A stretch of DNA of 64,000 nt from Phycisphaerae bacterium (GTDB taxonomy: Bacteria > Planctomycetota > Phycisphaerae > Phycisphaerales > SM1A02). The notes beneath the pieces are model-generated. The model had not been told where the DNA came from and ran no database searches. It saw nothing but the letters and a program-made list of their open reading frames with translations. Within the stretch, counting starts at the first letter, position 1. Every line of letters begins with the position of its first letter. Positions 46,380 to 56,524 of this stretch are shown piece after piece. The stretch is taken from NCBI GenBank assembly GCA_002702575.1, contig PAAJ01000006.1, forward strand, positions 1 to 64,000. Direction: 5' to 3'. The translations under genes and the position numbers were made by a program.

Positions 46380-47273
46380 ATGCTCGATGGCATCATGATT
46401 GTCTGGTTCATACTCACAGCACTGTCACTGCTCTTTGCAATCTACGATCTCTCGACCAACACGCCTGTCAGCTGGGTGCAGAAGCTGGCATGGATTCTGG
46501 TCATCGCGTACACCGGGCCATTCGGCCTCTTCGTATTCCTGCTGGCATGCCGGAATCCCGGCAAGGGTCTTCATGCCACCTTCACAAGGGCCAACTGGAA
46601 ACAGGGTGTCAACAGTGAGATGCACTGTCTTGCAGGAGATGCCACAGGCATCATTCTGTGCGCCATCATTCTCTCGTTCTTCAGCCTGACGCCTGGAGTC
46701 GATCTCATACTCGAGTATGTATCCGCCTGGATCATCGGCCTGTTCATCTTCCAGGCACTGATGATGCTCGACATGTTCGGCAACAACTACCTGAGGGCCG
46801 TCCGCAAGACCATCTTCGTAGAAACGGTCTCGATGAACATGGTGATGGTCGGGATGATTCCCGTGATGGTCGTTCTTCTGCATCAGTTTCCCGAAAGCGA
46901 TGATCCTGGACACCCCTCTTTCTGGTTCAGGATGAGCATGGGCGCCGTCGTCGGCGGTCTGACTGGTTTCCCGATCAACTGGTGGCTTGTGGCACGAGGA
47001 TTGAAGCATGGCTGCATGACTGTTCCAGAAAAGGACGCAACACCCGTCGAATCCAGTGAGCATTCGGAGCATGCTTCACATCAGGTTCATGAGCATCATG
47101 ATTCCGGCATGGATCATGAACACATGGACATGTCCGGTGACATGCATGGATGTCATGGAATGCAGATGGCAACCCTTCCAATCTGGCAGCAGATCGCATG
47201 GATTCTGGGAACATTCATCCTGCTTGGTGTCGCCGTGTGGATCACGACTCTGTTCGCACCCATCCGTTTCTGA
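46380..47273 (+). CDS. DUF4396-like membrane protein with His/Met-rich loop
   Basis: 297 aa with about seven membrane segments. Residues about 222-262 form a His/Met/Cys-rich loop (clusters such as HEHHDSGMDHEHMDM and MHGCHGMQM) likely to bind a soft metal, copper being the usual candidate. The domain FPINWWLVARGLKHGCM is typical of DUF4396. AGGAG lies 8 nt before the ATG. It stands alone between leftward genes. Metal handling is inferred from composition only. Confidence 0.75.
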   Translation: MLDGIMIVWFILTALSLLFAIYDLSTNTPVSWVQKLAWILVIAYTGPFGLFVFLLACRNPGKGLHATFTRANWKQGVNSEMHCLAGDATGIILCAIILSFFSLTPGVDLILEYVSAWIIGLFIFQALMMLDMFGNNYLRAVRKTIFVETVSMNMVMVGMIPVMVVLLHQFPESDDPGHPSFWFRMSMGAVVGGLTGFPINWWLVARGLKHGCMTVPEKDATPVESSEHSEHASHQVHEHHDSGMDHEHMDMSGDMHGCHGMQMATLPIWQQIAWILGTFILLGVAVWITTLFAPIRF

Positions 47274-47285
47274 ACAGGATGATTC

Positions 47286-49049
47286 TCAGGAACCGCTCCA
47301 TTTGTGGCGGATGACCCTGATTGCTTCGATTCGATCGATGAAAATCTCGATCAATTCGGGATCGAAATGGGTTCCGGCTTCGTCTTGCAGGAGCGAAAGA
47401 ATTCGATCATCCGACCAGGCTTCCTTGTAGGAACGGTTCGACCCGAGCGCATCAAAGACATCGGCAATCGCCACGATGCGTGCGAAAAGTGGAATGTCTT
47501 CGCCAGAGCGACCCTGGCGGATCGGGGAACTGGGGAACACAAGATATCCATGGTCATCCCGCTCGAGTGCCTGGTTCCCCGGGTAGCCGCCACCGTCCCA
47601 GCGTTCATGGTGGCCTCGAACAACATCGGCTGCAGCCTCGTCGTATCCCGAGAGAAGCTCATCGAACAGAGTGTCATCCACCATCGTGTGGCCCTGCATG
47701 GTCGCGAACTCCTCGTCTGTCAACTTGCCTGGCTTCTTGAGGATCGTGTCAGGAATCGCGACCTTGCCGACATCATGAAGCATGGCGGCGATTCGAAGGC
47801 GATCACGTTCTCGTTCTCGCACTTCGTCGGGCACTCCATGCTTGTCCGCCCATCCTGCGTAGATGACCAGTGCGTATTCCGCGACACGATTCGCATGGGC
47901 ACCCGTCTCGGAAGGATCACGAAGCTCGGCCATGCGGATCATTCTCAGAATCATGGATCGTGTGAGCTGCGCATTCTGCATTGACACAGAAGCCATCGAG
48001 GCAAAGTGCCTCACGGCATTCTCATCGTCGGTGTTGAACGATGTTCGAGGTGTTCCGTCAGGATGCATGGGGTTGATCAGTTGCAGGACGCCGATGACCT
48101 GCCCAGCGCTTCCCGTCAATGGTGCCGCGAGAACCGAACGTGTCCGGTACCCGTACGATTCGTCGAAGCTCGAATTGAATGTGAACGGCACGTCATCATC
48201 GATTGAATAGACGTCCTCAATGTTGACAAGCTCATTCTCCATCGTGACCCAGCCCACGATGCTTGACGTATCGACGGGAATATTGACAGCGGACTGTCTC
48301 AGCTGCTCAAGCATGACCGGATCTGATTGCGATTGATTCTGAGCGTGTGTCAATCTCAGCGCATCGCCATCCACGAGGAAACTACCGCCAGCATCCGCCC
48401 CGAGAATCCTTCGTGCTTCCGTGAGGAGCCGCTCCATCAGAATGTCGATGTCCTGGATCCGTGCCAGCTCATTGCCCAGCATCGCGATGGCACGAAGTCG
48501 GTCTCTCTGTTCACTCACGTCGGACTCGAGCGATACATTCAAGGCCTGCAGATTGCGATTCGCTTCATCAAGGGCCACGGCCTGTCGTTGCAGTCGATCA
48601 GCCATCTTTTTCAACGCCTGTTCAGCAACCGCCTTCGCCGCAAGCGCGCGGATTCGAGCGATCAACTCAAGGCGATCCGGCATCTTCACGAGAAAGTCGC
48701 TGGCGCCGACCTCGAAAGCGTCCACTTTTCTGTGCACATCCGATTCACTGCTCAGGATGATCACAGGAATATCACTCGTCACATCGTCCTCTCTGACAAG
48801 GCGAGTCAGTTCCACGCCATCGATGGAAGGCATCACGAGATCGATGATCAGAACGGTCGGTTGAGACTCCCTGATGCGATCCATGGCCGTGACGGAATCC
48901 AGAATCGGTTCAACGGAGATGTCTGGATCATCAGACAGCATGCGACGAACGGCTTCGCCCACGATCGGCTGGTCGTCGACGAGGACGACCTCGATCCGCC
49001 CGTGAGCCTCATCCTTGAATTCATCGGGCATAGATGGTCCGGTCGTCAT
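47286..49049 (-). CDS. response regulator with GAF and HD-GYP domains
   Basis: 587 aa from the ATG at 49049, overlapping the glucosidase stop as ATGA. The receiver domain (about 19-135) has the acidic pocket VDD, the phosphoacceptor D70 (LIIDLVMP) and FLVKMP. A coiled coil (about 140-185) leads to a GAF domain (about 190-355). The HD-GYP domain follows (about 360-585): HDVGKVAIPDTILKKPG and HHERWDGGGYPG, complete for c-di-GMP hydrolysis. It would respond to a sensor kinase not present nearby. Coupling to a metabolic enzyme gene is unusual. Confidence 0.93.
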   Translation of the reverse strand: MTTGPSMPDEFKDEAHGRIEVVLVDDQPIVGEAVRRMLSDDPDISVEPILDSVTAMDRIRESQPTVLIIDLVMPSIDGVELTRLVREDDVTSDIPVIILSSESDVHRKVDAFEVGASDFLVKMPDRLELIARIRALAAKAVAEQALKKMADRLQRQAVALDEANRNLQALNVSLESDVSEQRDRLRAIAMLGNELARIQDIDILMERLLTEARRILGADAGGSFLVDGDALRLTHAQNQSQSDPVMLEQLRQSAVNIPVDTSSIVGWVTMENELVNIEDVYSIDDDVPFTFNSSFDESYGYRTRSVLAAPLTGSAGQVIGVLQLINPMHPDGTPRTSFNTDDENAVRHFASMASVSMQNAQLTRSMILRMIRMAELRDPSETGAHANRVAEYALVIYAGWADKHGVPDEVRERERDRLRIAAMLHDVGKVAIPDTILKKPGKLTDEEFATMQGHTMVDDTLFDELLSGYDEAAADVVRGHHERWDGGGYPGNQALERDDHGYLVFPSSPIRQGRSGEDIPLFARIVAIADVFDALGSNRSYKEAWSDDRILSLLQDEAGTHFDPELIEIFIDRIEAIRVIRHKWSGS

Positions 49050-51718
49050 GTCCCGACCTTTCGAGGCAGGCACAGCTTGGCGATCAGTGATGTCCAGCCT
49101 GTCTGGTGGGATGCTCCGCAACCGCGGCCATCGTCACCATGGAAGTATTCATGGAACAGGATCTTGTCTCGGAACAGCGGATTCATCTGGAACATCTCGT
49201 TGTCACCGTTGAATGGGCGGCGGTGATCACCATCGGTGGTGAACAGTCGTATCAATCGATGGCGCAATTCATCCGCAACCTGTCCAAGCGTCATCATGTT
49301 ACCGGAGCCGGTCGGGCATTCCACCTTGAATGCATCACCGTAGTAGTACTGGTATTTCTGAAGTGATTCGATGATCAGGAAATTCACCGGCAACCAGATC
49401 GGACCACGCCAGTTCGAGTTGCCACCGAACATCGCACTTGTGGATTCTCCGGGTTCGTAACCGACCTTGAAATCGGCATTCTCACATCGAAAGGTGTAGG
49501 GATGTTCCAGGTGATATCTGGACAGTGCGCGAACTCCGAACGGAGATAGAAACTCATCCGGATCAAGCATCCTCTTGAGAATGCATCTCAGACGATGGGC
49601 TCGCAGTATCGAGAGGAGTCGACGATCCTGGTGCCCCGGTTCACGCCATCTGGAAATCAGCTCCGACATGTGGCCGTATTTCTCATGGATCCATTGGGCT
49701 CTCTTCGTGAAGTCTGGAACGGCAGCGAGTGTGGAATCATGAATGACTTCCACAGCGAACAACGGGATCAAGCCCACCATCGATCGAACACGCAGTGGAC
49801 TGGAATCGCCATCCGGAAGCCTGAGAACGTCGTAGTAGAACTCATCCTGATCATCCCAGAGTCCGATGGATGAAGATCCCACATTGTTCATCGCGTACAC
49901 GATGTGCAGGAAATGTTCGAAGAACTTCGTTGCGATGTCCTGGTATGCGGGCCGATGCTTTGCGAGTTCCAGTGCAATCCGAAGAAGGTTGAGACTGTAC
50001 ATCGCCATCCAGCTTGTGCCGTCAGCCTGATCAAGGTGGCCTCCGGTCGGCAGCGGCGCACTTCGATCAAAGACACCGATGTTGTCCAGCCCGAGAAAAC
50101 CACCCTCGAACACATTGCGATCATCATCGTCCTTGCGATTCACCCACCAGGTGAAGTTGAGCATCAACTTGTGGAAGACGGCTTCAAGAAACTCCAGATC
50201 ACCCGCATCGCCACGTTGTCGACGATCGATTGTGAAGACCCGCCAGGCAGCCCAGGCATGAACCGGGGGATTCACGTCATCAAACGCCCATTCATATGCG
50301 GGAATCTGTCCGTTTGGATGCATGTACCACTCGCGCGTGAACAACCTCAACTGTTTCTTGGCGAGTGAGGGATCCACCTCCACCATGGTCACGCAATGAA
50401 AGGCCAGATCCCAGGCGGCAAACCATGGATACTCCCATGAATCAGGCATCATCAGGATGTCGCCGCTGTTGAAATGCTTCCAATGATGGTTGCGACCTTG
50501 CAATCTCGACTTCGGTGGTTTCGGCTGCAGTGGATCGCCCGTCAGCCAGTCCATCACGTCATAGCCGTAGTACTGCTTCGTCCAGAGCATGCCCGATATG
50601 GCGAGGCGATGGATCTGCTTCCATTCCTCGTTGTCCATGCCGGCTTCCCGTTCCTCATAGAACTGCTCGGCTTCCAGTCGTCTTGATTGCACGATGGCGT
50701 CGAAGTCCTGGAATGCGACGGCTGGATCAAATCGCCCAAACCGAACCCTGAAGACTGTCGATCCGCCGGCAGCAATCTCCCGATGAGACTGTCCCGTCGC
50801 CTTGGTGCCCGAGTGATCTGGGTTCACGGCATCCCCATCGCCATCGACGATGAACCGGTGAAACCCGTCCTTGAACCAGCCTTCGGCATCCTGGCCCCAT
50901 TCCGTCTTCGGATTGGTTTCGTTTTCACAGAAGAGAACCGCATCCGGATCCTCCATCATCCACAGCCACTCGTCGAACTCGTCGTGATGGAGCTCGATGA
51001 GCCCGGGTTGGATGAGTTGAAGTCGGGGACGCTCCACACCGGACTTCCAGGACCACTTGTTTCGAAACCAGACATGAGGCAGCACATCCAGTGAAGCAGC
51101 ATCATCGGATCGATTGTGCACTTCGATTCTCATCAGGATGTCTTCCGTTCCGGCCTTGGCATATTCGACGACGACATCGAAGAACCGGTTGTCATCGAGA
51201 ACACCCGTATCCGAAAGTTCGAACTCGGCGTCCTGCGGCCCTCTTCGTGCGTTCTCCTCGATCAACTTGTGATAGGGATACTCGGATTGGGGATAGATGT
51301 AGGACATGCGTTGATACGCATGGCTGGGTACGGCATCCTCGTGGTAGTAGAGTTCCTTGACATCTTCGCCGTGGTTTCCCTGGGCATTGGTCAAGCCGAA
51401 GAGTCGCTCCTTGAGAATGGGATCCTTGCCATTCCAAAGTGCCAAAGAGAGACAGACACGACAGTGACGATCCGAAAACCCGGCCAGTCCGTCTTCGCCC
51501 CAGCGATAGGCTCTGTGAATCGCATCGTCATGCGTGAAGGAGTCCCAGGCTGAACCATCCGGGCTGTAATCCTCACGAACCGTCCCCCATTGTCGATCCG
51601 CCAGATATGGCCCCCACATCCGCCATGGACAGGTGGTCACGTCGTCCTGAAGACTGATGCTTTCCGTTGAAGGCGTGCTGTTTGTTGAACCGGACAAAGA
51701 ATGGATCCTGTTGTTCAA
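49046..51718 (-). CDS. GH63/MGH1-like glucosidase
   Basis: 890 aa. An (alpha/alpha)6 barrel glucosidase of the MGH1-like (GH63) type. It has WDLAFHCVTMVEVDP with the acid Asp, NIGVFDRS, DGTSWMAMYSLNLLRIA, FGGNSNWRGPIWLPVNFLIIESL, and FHEYFHGDDGRGCGASHQTGWTSL with the general base Glu. No signal peptide is visible, so it acts in the cytoplasm, perhaps on glucosylglycerate or mannosylglycerate-type solutes or oligosaccharides. The start is uncertain: the listed one is TTG at 51718, with TTG at 51697 and GTG at 51640 as alternatives. Confidence 0.88.
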   Translation of the reverse strand: MNNRIHSLSGSTNSTPSTESISLQDDVTTCPWRMWGPYLADRQWGTVREDYSPDGSAWDSFTHDDAIHRAYRWGEDGLAGFSDRHCRVCLSLALWNGKDPILKERLFGLTNAQGNHGEDVKELYYHEDAVPSHAYQRMSYIYPQSEYPYHKLIEENARRGPQDAEFELSDTGVLDDNRFFDVVVEYAKAGTEDILMRIEVHNRSDDAASLDVLPHVWFRNKWSWKSGVERPRLQLIQPGLIELHHDEFDEWLWMMEDPDAVLFCENETNPKTEWGQDAEGWFKDGFHRFIVDGDGDAVNPDHSGTKATGQSHREIAAGGSTVFRVRFGRFDPAVAFQDFDAIVQSRRLEAEQFYEEREAGMDNEEWKQIHRLAISGMLWTKQYYGYDVMDWLTGDPLQPKPPKSRLQGRNHHWKHFNSGDILMMPDSWEYPWFAAWDLAFHCVTMVEVDPSLAKKQLRLFTREWYMHPNGQIPAYEWAFDDVNPPVHAWAAWRVFTIDRRQRGDAGDLEFLEAVFHKLMLNFTWWVNRKDDDDRNVFEGGFLGLDNIGVFDRSAPLPTGGHLDQADGTSWMAMYSLNLLRIALELAKHRPAYQDIATKFFEHFLHIVYAMNNVGSSSIGLWDDQDEFYYDVLRLPDGDSSPLRVRSMVGLIPLFAVEVIHDSTLAAVPDFTKRAQWIHEKYGHMSELISRWREPGHQDRRLLSILRAHRLRCILKRMLDPDEFLSPFGVRALSRYHLEHPYTFRCENADFKVGYEPGESTSAMFGGNSNWRGPIWLPVNFLIIESLQKYQYYYGDAFKVECPTGSGNMMTLGQVADELRHRLIRLFTTDGDHRRPFNGDNEMFQMNPLFRDKILFHEYFHGDDGRGCGASHQTGWTSLIAKLCLPRKVGT

Positions 51719-51759
51719 TCACTCTACTGCCGAACATGCAACCTGATCGATCCGGCGAC

Positions 51760-52629
51760 TCAGGAGAACACGACGGCTCTGCCATCATGGACGACGATCC
51801 GGTCCTCAAGGTGCCATCGGACCGCCCTCGCCAGCACCGTTCGCTCGATATCACGCCCTTTGCGTTCCATCTCGCTGACCATGTCGCGGTGGCTGACCCG
51901 AATGACACCCTGTTCGATGATCGGACCCGCATCCAGTTCCGCAGTGGCATAGTGAGCGGTTGCACCTATCAGCTTCACACCCTTGGCATGCGCCTGGTGA
52001 TAGGGTCGACCGCCTGCAAATGCGGGCAGGAATGAATGGTGGATGTTGATGATTCGGTTGGGATACTGATTGACGAAATTCGGACCAAGAACTCTCATGT
52101 AGCGGGCCAGGACCACCAGATCGACATCATGGGCTTTCAGGAGCGACAGCTGAGCAGATTCGGCGGATTCGTCATGGCTTCCTTCAACCGGAACATGATG
52201 GAACGGAATTCCAAATCGAGCTGCGACATCCTCCAGATCCTGATGATTCGAGATGATCAGGGGAATTCGACAGTTCAAGGCACCGTCACGCTGAAGCAAC
52301 AGGAGATCATGAAGGCAGTGATCCTGTCGTGAAACGAAAATGGCCACCTTGCGCAGTGACTGCTCCCAACGGATCTGCCATGTCATGCGGAATTCCTGAG
52401 CAAGCTCATCCATCGCTTCCTGGATGGATTCCGGATCCGGCGAGTCCTCCGGCCATGAAACATGGATTCGCTGAAGGAACATGCCGCTGGAGGTGTCCGT
52501 GTGCTGGGAGGCATCAAGAATGTTCCCGCCGACTTCATGGATGGCACCAGCCACTCGAGCGACGATGCCTCGTTGATCTGGACAGGACACAAGGATGACG
52601 GATTGGACGGGGCCCTCGGTGTTTCCCAT
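51760..52629 (-). CDS. purU: formyltetrahydrofolate deformylase
   Basis: 289 aa from the ATG at 52629, near the family's usual 280-290. An N-terminal ACT domain (VILVSCPDQRGIVARVAGAIHEVGGNILDASQ) is followed by the hydrolase domain with NIHHSFLPAFAGGRPYHQAHAKGV, IGATAHYATAELDAGPII and the catalytic Asn, His and Asp. It frees formate from 10-formyl-THF for purine synthesis and one-carbon balance. It is the second gene of a leftward run gph-purU-glucosidase, with a 113-bp gap after gph. Confidence 0.94.
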   Translation of the reverse strand: MGNTEGPVQSVILVSCPDQRGIVARVAGAIHEVGGNILDASQHTDTSSGMFLQRIHVSWPEDSPDPESIQEAMDELAQEFRMTWQIRWEQSLRKVAIFVSRQDHCLHDLLLLQRDGALNCRIPLIISNHQDLEDVAARFGIPFHHVPVEGSHDESAESAQLSLLKAHDVDLVVLARYMRVLGPNFVNQYPNRIINIHHSFLPAFAGGRPYHQAHAKGVKLIGATAHYATAELDAGPIIEQGVIRVSHRDMVSEMERKGRDIERTVLARAVRWHLEDRIVVHDGRAVVFS

Positions 52630-52742
52630 GGCCGAATGATACGAATCCAGGTGTAACAATGCCTGACAGGACATCGCATGAAGCCGAAACACGGCCGTCA
52701 CGTCCACTCGATGGCAGACCACATTCGCACTCGAATTGAAGA

Positions 52743-53417
52743 TCAGCTGACTGTTCGAATCCAGTCAAGGAACGAACCGAGATCATCAAACACCTGATCC
52801 GGACAGGGTGTGATCGCACCGATGTCCCGTCCATGGTTGTAACCCAGACGGACACCGATGAATGCCGCACCGGCTGCTCGAGCAGCCAGGGAATCCACCT
52901 CCGAATCGCCGACCATCCACGCCGTGGACGCCTGGCATTCCCCCATGGCCTTGAGCAACATCGCCGGATCCGGTTTCCTTGGATGGCCTGATCGCTCACC
53001 AAGCACGAGGTCCATGGGGAGAACCTCGGACCAGGCCTCCATCAGTCTGACGGCATGTCGCTCCGGCTTGTTGGTGACCACGGCTGTCTTGACACCGCGG
53101 CTTCGCAGATATCGGATGAGATCCGACCCGTTCTCGAAGATGCGAGTCTGTTCCATGCAGCACGCCGCGTAGTGCGCCTGGAAGCGCTCGTGCGAAGATT
53201 CGGCCGTTTCTGGATCGACTCGACCATCAATGGATCCAGACAACGCACGGTGCACCAGAATGAGGCTGCCATCTCCTACCCAGTTGCGGACATGTTCGGC
53301 TTCGACTGGAGGCCGATCCAGTTCATGAAGCATCCTGTTCAATGCCGTCGACAGATCCGGGACGGAATCAATCAGAGTCCCATCAAGATCGAAGATCACG
53401 AGGTCCGGCAGCGTCAT
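52743..53417 (-). CDS. gph: HAD-type phosphoglycolate phosphatase
   Basis: 224 aa. HAD motif I is FDLDGTLIDSVPDL, a helical cap follows, then motif II AVVTNKPE, motif III with KPDPAML and motif IV MVGDSEVDSLAARAAG. It hydrolyses 2-phosphoglycolate or a related phosphate ester. The ATG overlaps the MFS gene stop as ATGA. Closely related HADs such as PpaX-type pyrophosphatases cannot be excluded. Confidence 0.85.
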   Translation of the reverse strand: MTLPDLVIFDLDGTLIDSVPDLSTALNRMLHELDRPPVEAEHVRNWVGDGSLILVHRALSGSIDGRVDPETAESSHERFQAHYAACCMEQTRIFENGSDLIRYLRSRGVKTAVVTNKPERHAVRLMEAWSEVLPMDLVLGERSGHPRKPDPAMLLKAMGECQASTAWMVGDSEVDSLAARAAGAAFIGVRLGYNHGRDIGAITPCPDQVFDDLGSFLDWIRTVS

Positions 53418-54712
53418 CCAGAAACCTCATCCTCGACCGTACTGAAGGACTCCTTCCGAGCCGCGTGCTTGAGGCTTGGCAGCAACAGCAGGAGCCAGAT
53501 GGTGACCACCACCATGAAACAGCCTGAAATCAGGAACCAGGTCGGAGGCAACGCTCCAATCCATTTGGTCAGGGTCCAGTAGATGACTGCGGAGATGCTC
53601 ATGGACAGATAGGTCATGAAATTGGCTGTGCCCACGCAACGTGCTCGAAAACCCGGAACAGGCAGGTGCTGCAGAAGTGCCAGGACCGGAACGACGAAGA
53701 CGCCTGCTGCTGAACCGGTGATGAACAGAAGAACCATGACACTGATGTATCCAAGGTTGCACAGACCCAGGATGAAGAAACAGGCACCCATGATGGCCGC
53801 GCCCAGTGGAATGAAGGTCGATCGGATGCGGTGTCCTGAACCGATGCCCACCACAGCGCCTCCCACGGCGATCCCCAGTGTGGCCGCACCAAGAAGGTTG
53901 CTGCCCTCGGCATCCGTCAAACCGAGCGATTCCTTCGCTGTGTAGTTGGGAATGATGTTGATGATCAGCGAGCCCACGGCGAAGAAGAGGCACCACGCAA
54001 TGGTTGCCGCGATGAGGTCCGTTCCTTTCATCGCCTTGAATGTTCGCCAGTAGGTTCTGAAACCGTTGAACGAAATGGGGAGATCCGGTCTGGCTGCCGA
54101 TCTGCGTGGCATCATGATGCTTGAAACGAGTCCGATGACGGCGACACCGACCATGATCAGACCGACGAAGACCGGACCAGCCACGCCGATGGATTCACCG
54201 GCGGCCATCAAGTGTCCCGCCACGGCGACACCGGCCACAATGCTGACATTCGTGAGCAGGCTCATGACGCCATTGGCTCGGCTCAACATGGGCGCATCGA
54301 CGACTTCCGGAACGGATCCATACTTGGCCGGTGAGAAGAAGGCGCTTTGAGATGCCAGAAGCAACAAGAGCAGCAGAGCCAGTGGCATGTTCTGGATCGC
54401 CATGGCGCCCACGACACTGATCGCAAGCAGCAGCTCGGCAACTCGACTCAGAACGATGATGCGGCGCTTCGAGTAGCGATCCGCCAGCAGACCTGTGAAT
54501 CCAAGAAGAAGGATGAATGGCGCGTAGAGCATGAAGGTGATGATTCCAGTGCCACCTTCACCAAGCCTTCCGCTCCAGAGCCCATCGCCGACCACCATGA
54601 ACAGAAGCATGCCTCGATAAACGTTGTCATTGAACGCCCCGCATGACATCGTGGTCATCAGAGCGACGAAGCCTCGATTGGCGATTCCGGAACGTTTCTC
54701 AACATGAATCAT
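53414..54712 (-). CDS. MFS transporter, LplT-like
   Basis: 432 aa from the ATG at 54712, with about twelve membrane segments. It starts MIHVEKRSGIANRGFVALMTTMSCGAFNDNVYRGML and has LADRYSKRRIIVLSR as the loop 2-3 motif and SQSAFFSPAKYGSVPEVV. This resembles the lysophospholipid transporter LplT and the N-terminal half of Aas-type fusions. An acyltransferase partner is absent. The frame to the right of 54712 has no extra support. It is divergent from malic enzyme. Confidence 0.83.
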   Translation of the reverse strand: MIHVEKRSGIANRGFVALMTTMSCGAFNDNVYRGMLLFMVVGDGLWSGRLGEGGTGIITFMLYAPFILLLGFTGLLADRYSKRRIIVLSRVAELLLAISVVGAMAIQNMPLALLLLLLLASQSAFFSPAKYGSVPEVVDAPMLSRANGVMSLLTNVSIVAGVAVAGHLMAAGESIGVAGPVFVGLIMVGVAVIGLVSSIMMPRRSAARPDLPISFNGFRTYWRTFKAMKGTDLIAATIAWCLFFAVGSLIINIIPNYTAKESLGLTDAEGSNLLGAATLGIAVGGAVVGIGSGHRIRSTFIPLGAAIMGACFFILGLCNLGYISVMVLLFITGSAAGVFVVPVLALLQHLPVPGFRARCVGTANFMTYLSMSISAVIYWTLTKWIGALPPTWFLISGCFMVVVTIWLLLLLPSLKHAARKESFSTVEDEVSG

Positions 54713-54844
54713 GTCGCAGAATCGTATCTGAACCAGCGCCTTGACGCAGGGAAAGCTACCAACGATGCTGTCCGAACAGCTGCCGCGGGGCGATGCTCGT
54801 CCTGGCTGATCCAAACTGTCTCACGATCAAGAAATGAATCAGAA

Positions 54845-56476
54845 ATGAACAACGAAAAGGCCTTCCATCTTCTTCGCAATTCGCTGACGAACAAGAGCAC
54901 TGGATTCACTCCGGAAGAGCGGAAACAGAACAAGCTGGAAGGTCTTCTGCCGGCAGCAGTCGAAACACTGGAGCACCGGGTTGCGCGTGCTGCGGAACAG
55001 TGTGATCAGTGTCCCGATGATCTCGCGAGATACGTTTTTCTCGCACATCTTCAGGATGTTGACGAGACGTTGTATTTCGCATTGCTCATCTCCAAGCCTG
55101 ACAAATACATGCCTCTGGTCTACACCCCGACCGTCGGTGATGCCTGCCTCAAGTTTGATCGGATCTTTCGATCGAGCCGCGGGCTCTATCTGCCAATCAC
55201 GGAAAAGGGACGCCTGGAGGAACTGATCCGCAACTGGACCGAGCCGGATGTTCGGTTCATCGTCGTGACTGATGGGTCGAGAATCCTCGGGCTCGGTGAC
55301 CTCGGTTCCAATGGCATGGGCATTCCGATCGGAAAACTGGCGCTCTATTCAGCAGCTGCAGGTGTGCCGCCACAATTCACGCTTCCAATCATGCTCGATG
55401 TCGGAACGGACAATGACGACTATCTCAATGATCCGTTCTACATGGGCCTCAAGCAGAAGCGGCCGGACAATGACACCTATTACGAGTTCGTTGATGAGTT
55501 CACCTCGGCGATTCAGAAGATCTATCCCGGTTGCTGCATCCAGTTCGAGGACTTCAACATCCATCATGCGGAGCCGCTGCTCGAGAAGTATCAGGACGAG
55601 TTCTGCATGTTCAATGATGACATCCAGGGCACGGCTGCTGTCGCAACTGCCGGGCTCTATACGGCTTGTCGTGCCAAGAACGAGACGATGAAGGATCAGC
55701 GCATCCTGTTCCTGGGAGCCGGTTCCGCCGGCTGTGGAATCGGCGACCTGATCGCTCAGGCCATGCAGGCCGATGGCTTGGACAAGGAGACAGCCTATTC
55801 CCAGGTCAGGCTCTTCGATATCGACGGACTTCTGACCAAGTCACGAGCCGACTCTCTTGAACCATTCCAGCGAGCATTTGCCGCAGACCATGAGCCGACC
55901 AAGGACTTCGTGGGCATGATCAAGGCCTTCAAGCCGACAGCGATCATTGGCGTCTCAACGGTGCACGGTGCATTCAATGCAGATGTCCTCAAGGCCATGA
56001 GTGAAATCAACGAGCGACCGATCATCTTCCCGTACTCGAATCCGACCAGTCACAGTGAGTGCACTGCCGAGGAAGCCTATGCCGGCACGGACGGAAAGGT
56101 GCTCTTCGCCAGCGGCAGCCCGTTCCCGCCACTCTCCGTCAACGGATCGGAGATCGAACCATCCCAGGGCAACAATGTGTACATCTTCCCTGCGTTGGGG
56201 CTCGCGGTCTATGCGACGAAAGCAAAGCGTGTCACTGAGAAGATGTTCCTCACAGCCGCACAGGCACTGGCTGAGACACTGACCGAGGCAGAGCTGAAGA
56301 GCGGTCTCCTGTATCCACCTCGAGATCGAATCCGGGAAGTCTCCGGTCATGTCGCAGCAAAGGTGGCTGAAGTGATCTTCGATGATGGCCATGCCAGCGT
56401 CGACCGACCCTCGGACATGGCAGGCTTCATCAAGGAACACACCTACCAGCCAAGCTACGCCCCGCATCAACTCTGA
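54845..56476 (+). CDS. NAD-type malic enzyme (oxaloacetate-decarboxylating)
   Basis: 543 aa from the ATG at 54845. Standard malic enzyme motifs: VYTPTVGDAC with the catalytic Tyr, GLGDLGSNGMGIPIGKL, FEDFNIHHAEPLLEKY, NDDIQGTAAVATAG, the dinucleotide loop FLGAGSAGCGI and PYSNPTSHSECTAEEAY. Length and order fit the large-subunit eukaryotic/SfcA-like class. It oxidises malate to pyruvate and carbon dioxide; NAD is the likely cofactor but this is not settled by sequence. The ribosome binding site is weak. It is 49 bp before the FHA protein gene. Confidence 0.93.
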   Translation: MNNEKAFHLLRNSLTNKSTGFTPEERKQNKLEGLLPAAVETLEHRVARAAEQCDQCPDDLARYVFLAHLQDVDETLYFALLISKPDKYMPLVYTPTVGDACLKFDRIFRSSRGLYLPITEKGRLEELIRNWTEPDVRFIVVTDGSRILGLGDLGSNGMGIPIGKLALYSAAAGVPPQFTLPIMLDVGTDNDDYLNDPFYMGLKQKRPDNDTYYEFVDEFTSAIQKIYPGCCIQFEDFNIHHAEPLLEKYQDEFCMFNDDIQGTAAVATAGLYTACRAKNETMKDQRILFLGAGSAGCGIGDLIAQAMQADGLDKETAYSQVRLFDIDGLLTKSRADSLEPFQRAFAADHEPTKDFVGMIKAFKPTAIIGVSTVHGAFNADVLKAMSEINERPIIFPYSNPTSHSECTAEEAYAGTDGKVLFASGSPFPPLSVNGSEIEPSQGNNVYIFPALGLAVYATKAKRVTEKMFLTAAQALAETLTEAELKSGLLYPPRDRIREVSGHVAAKVAEVIFDDGHASVDRPSDMAGFIKEHTYQPSYAPHQL

Positions 56477-56524
56477 CGTCGACGACTGGCCACCTGGTCT
56501 GCCTCGGGCGATACTGTGCGCATC

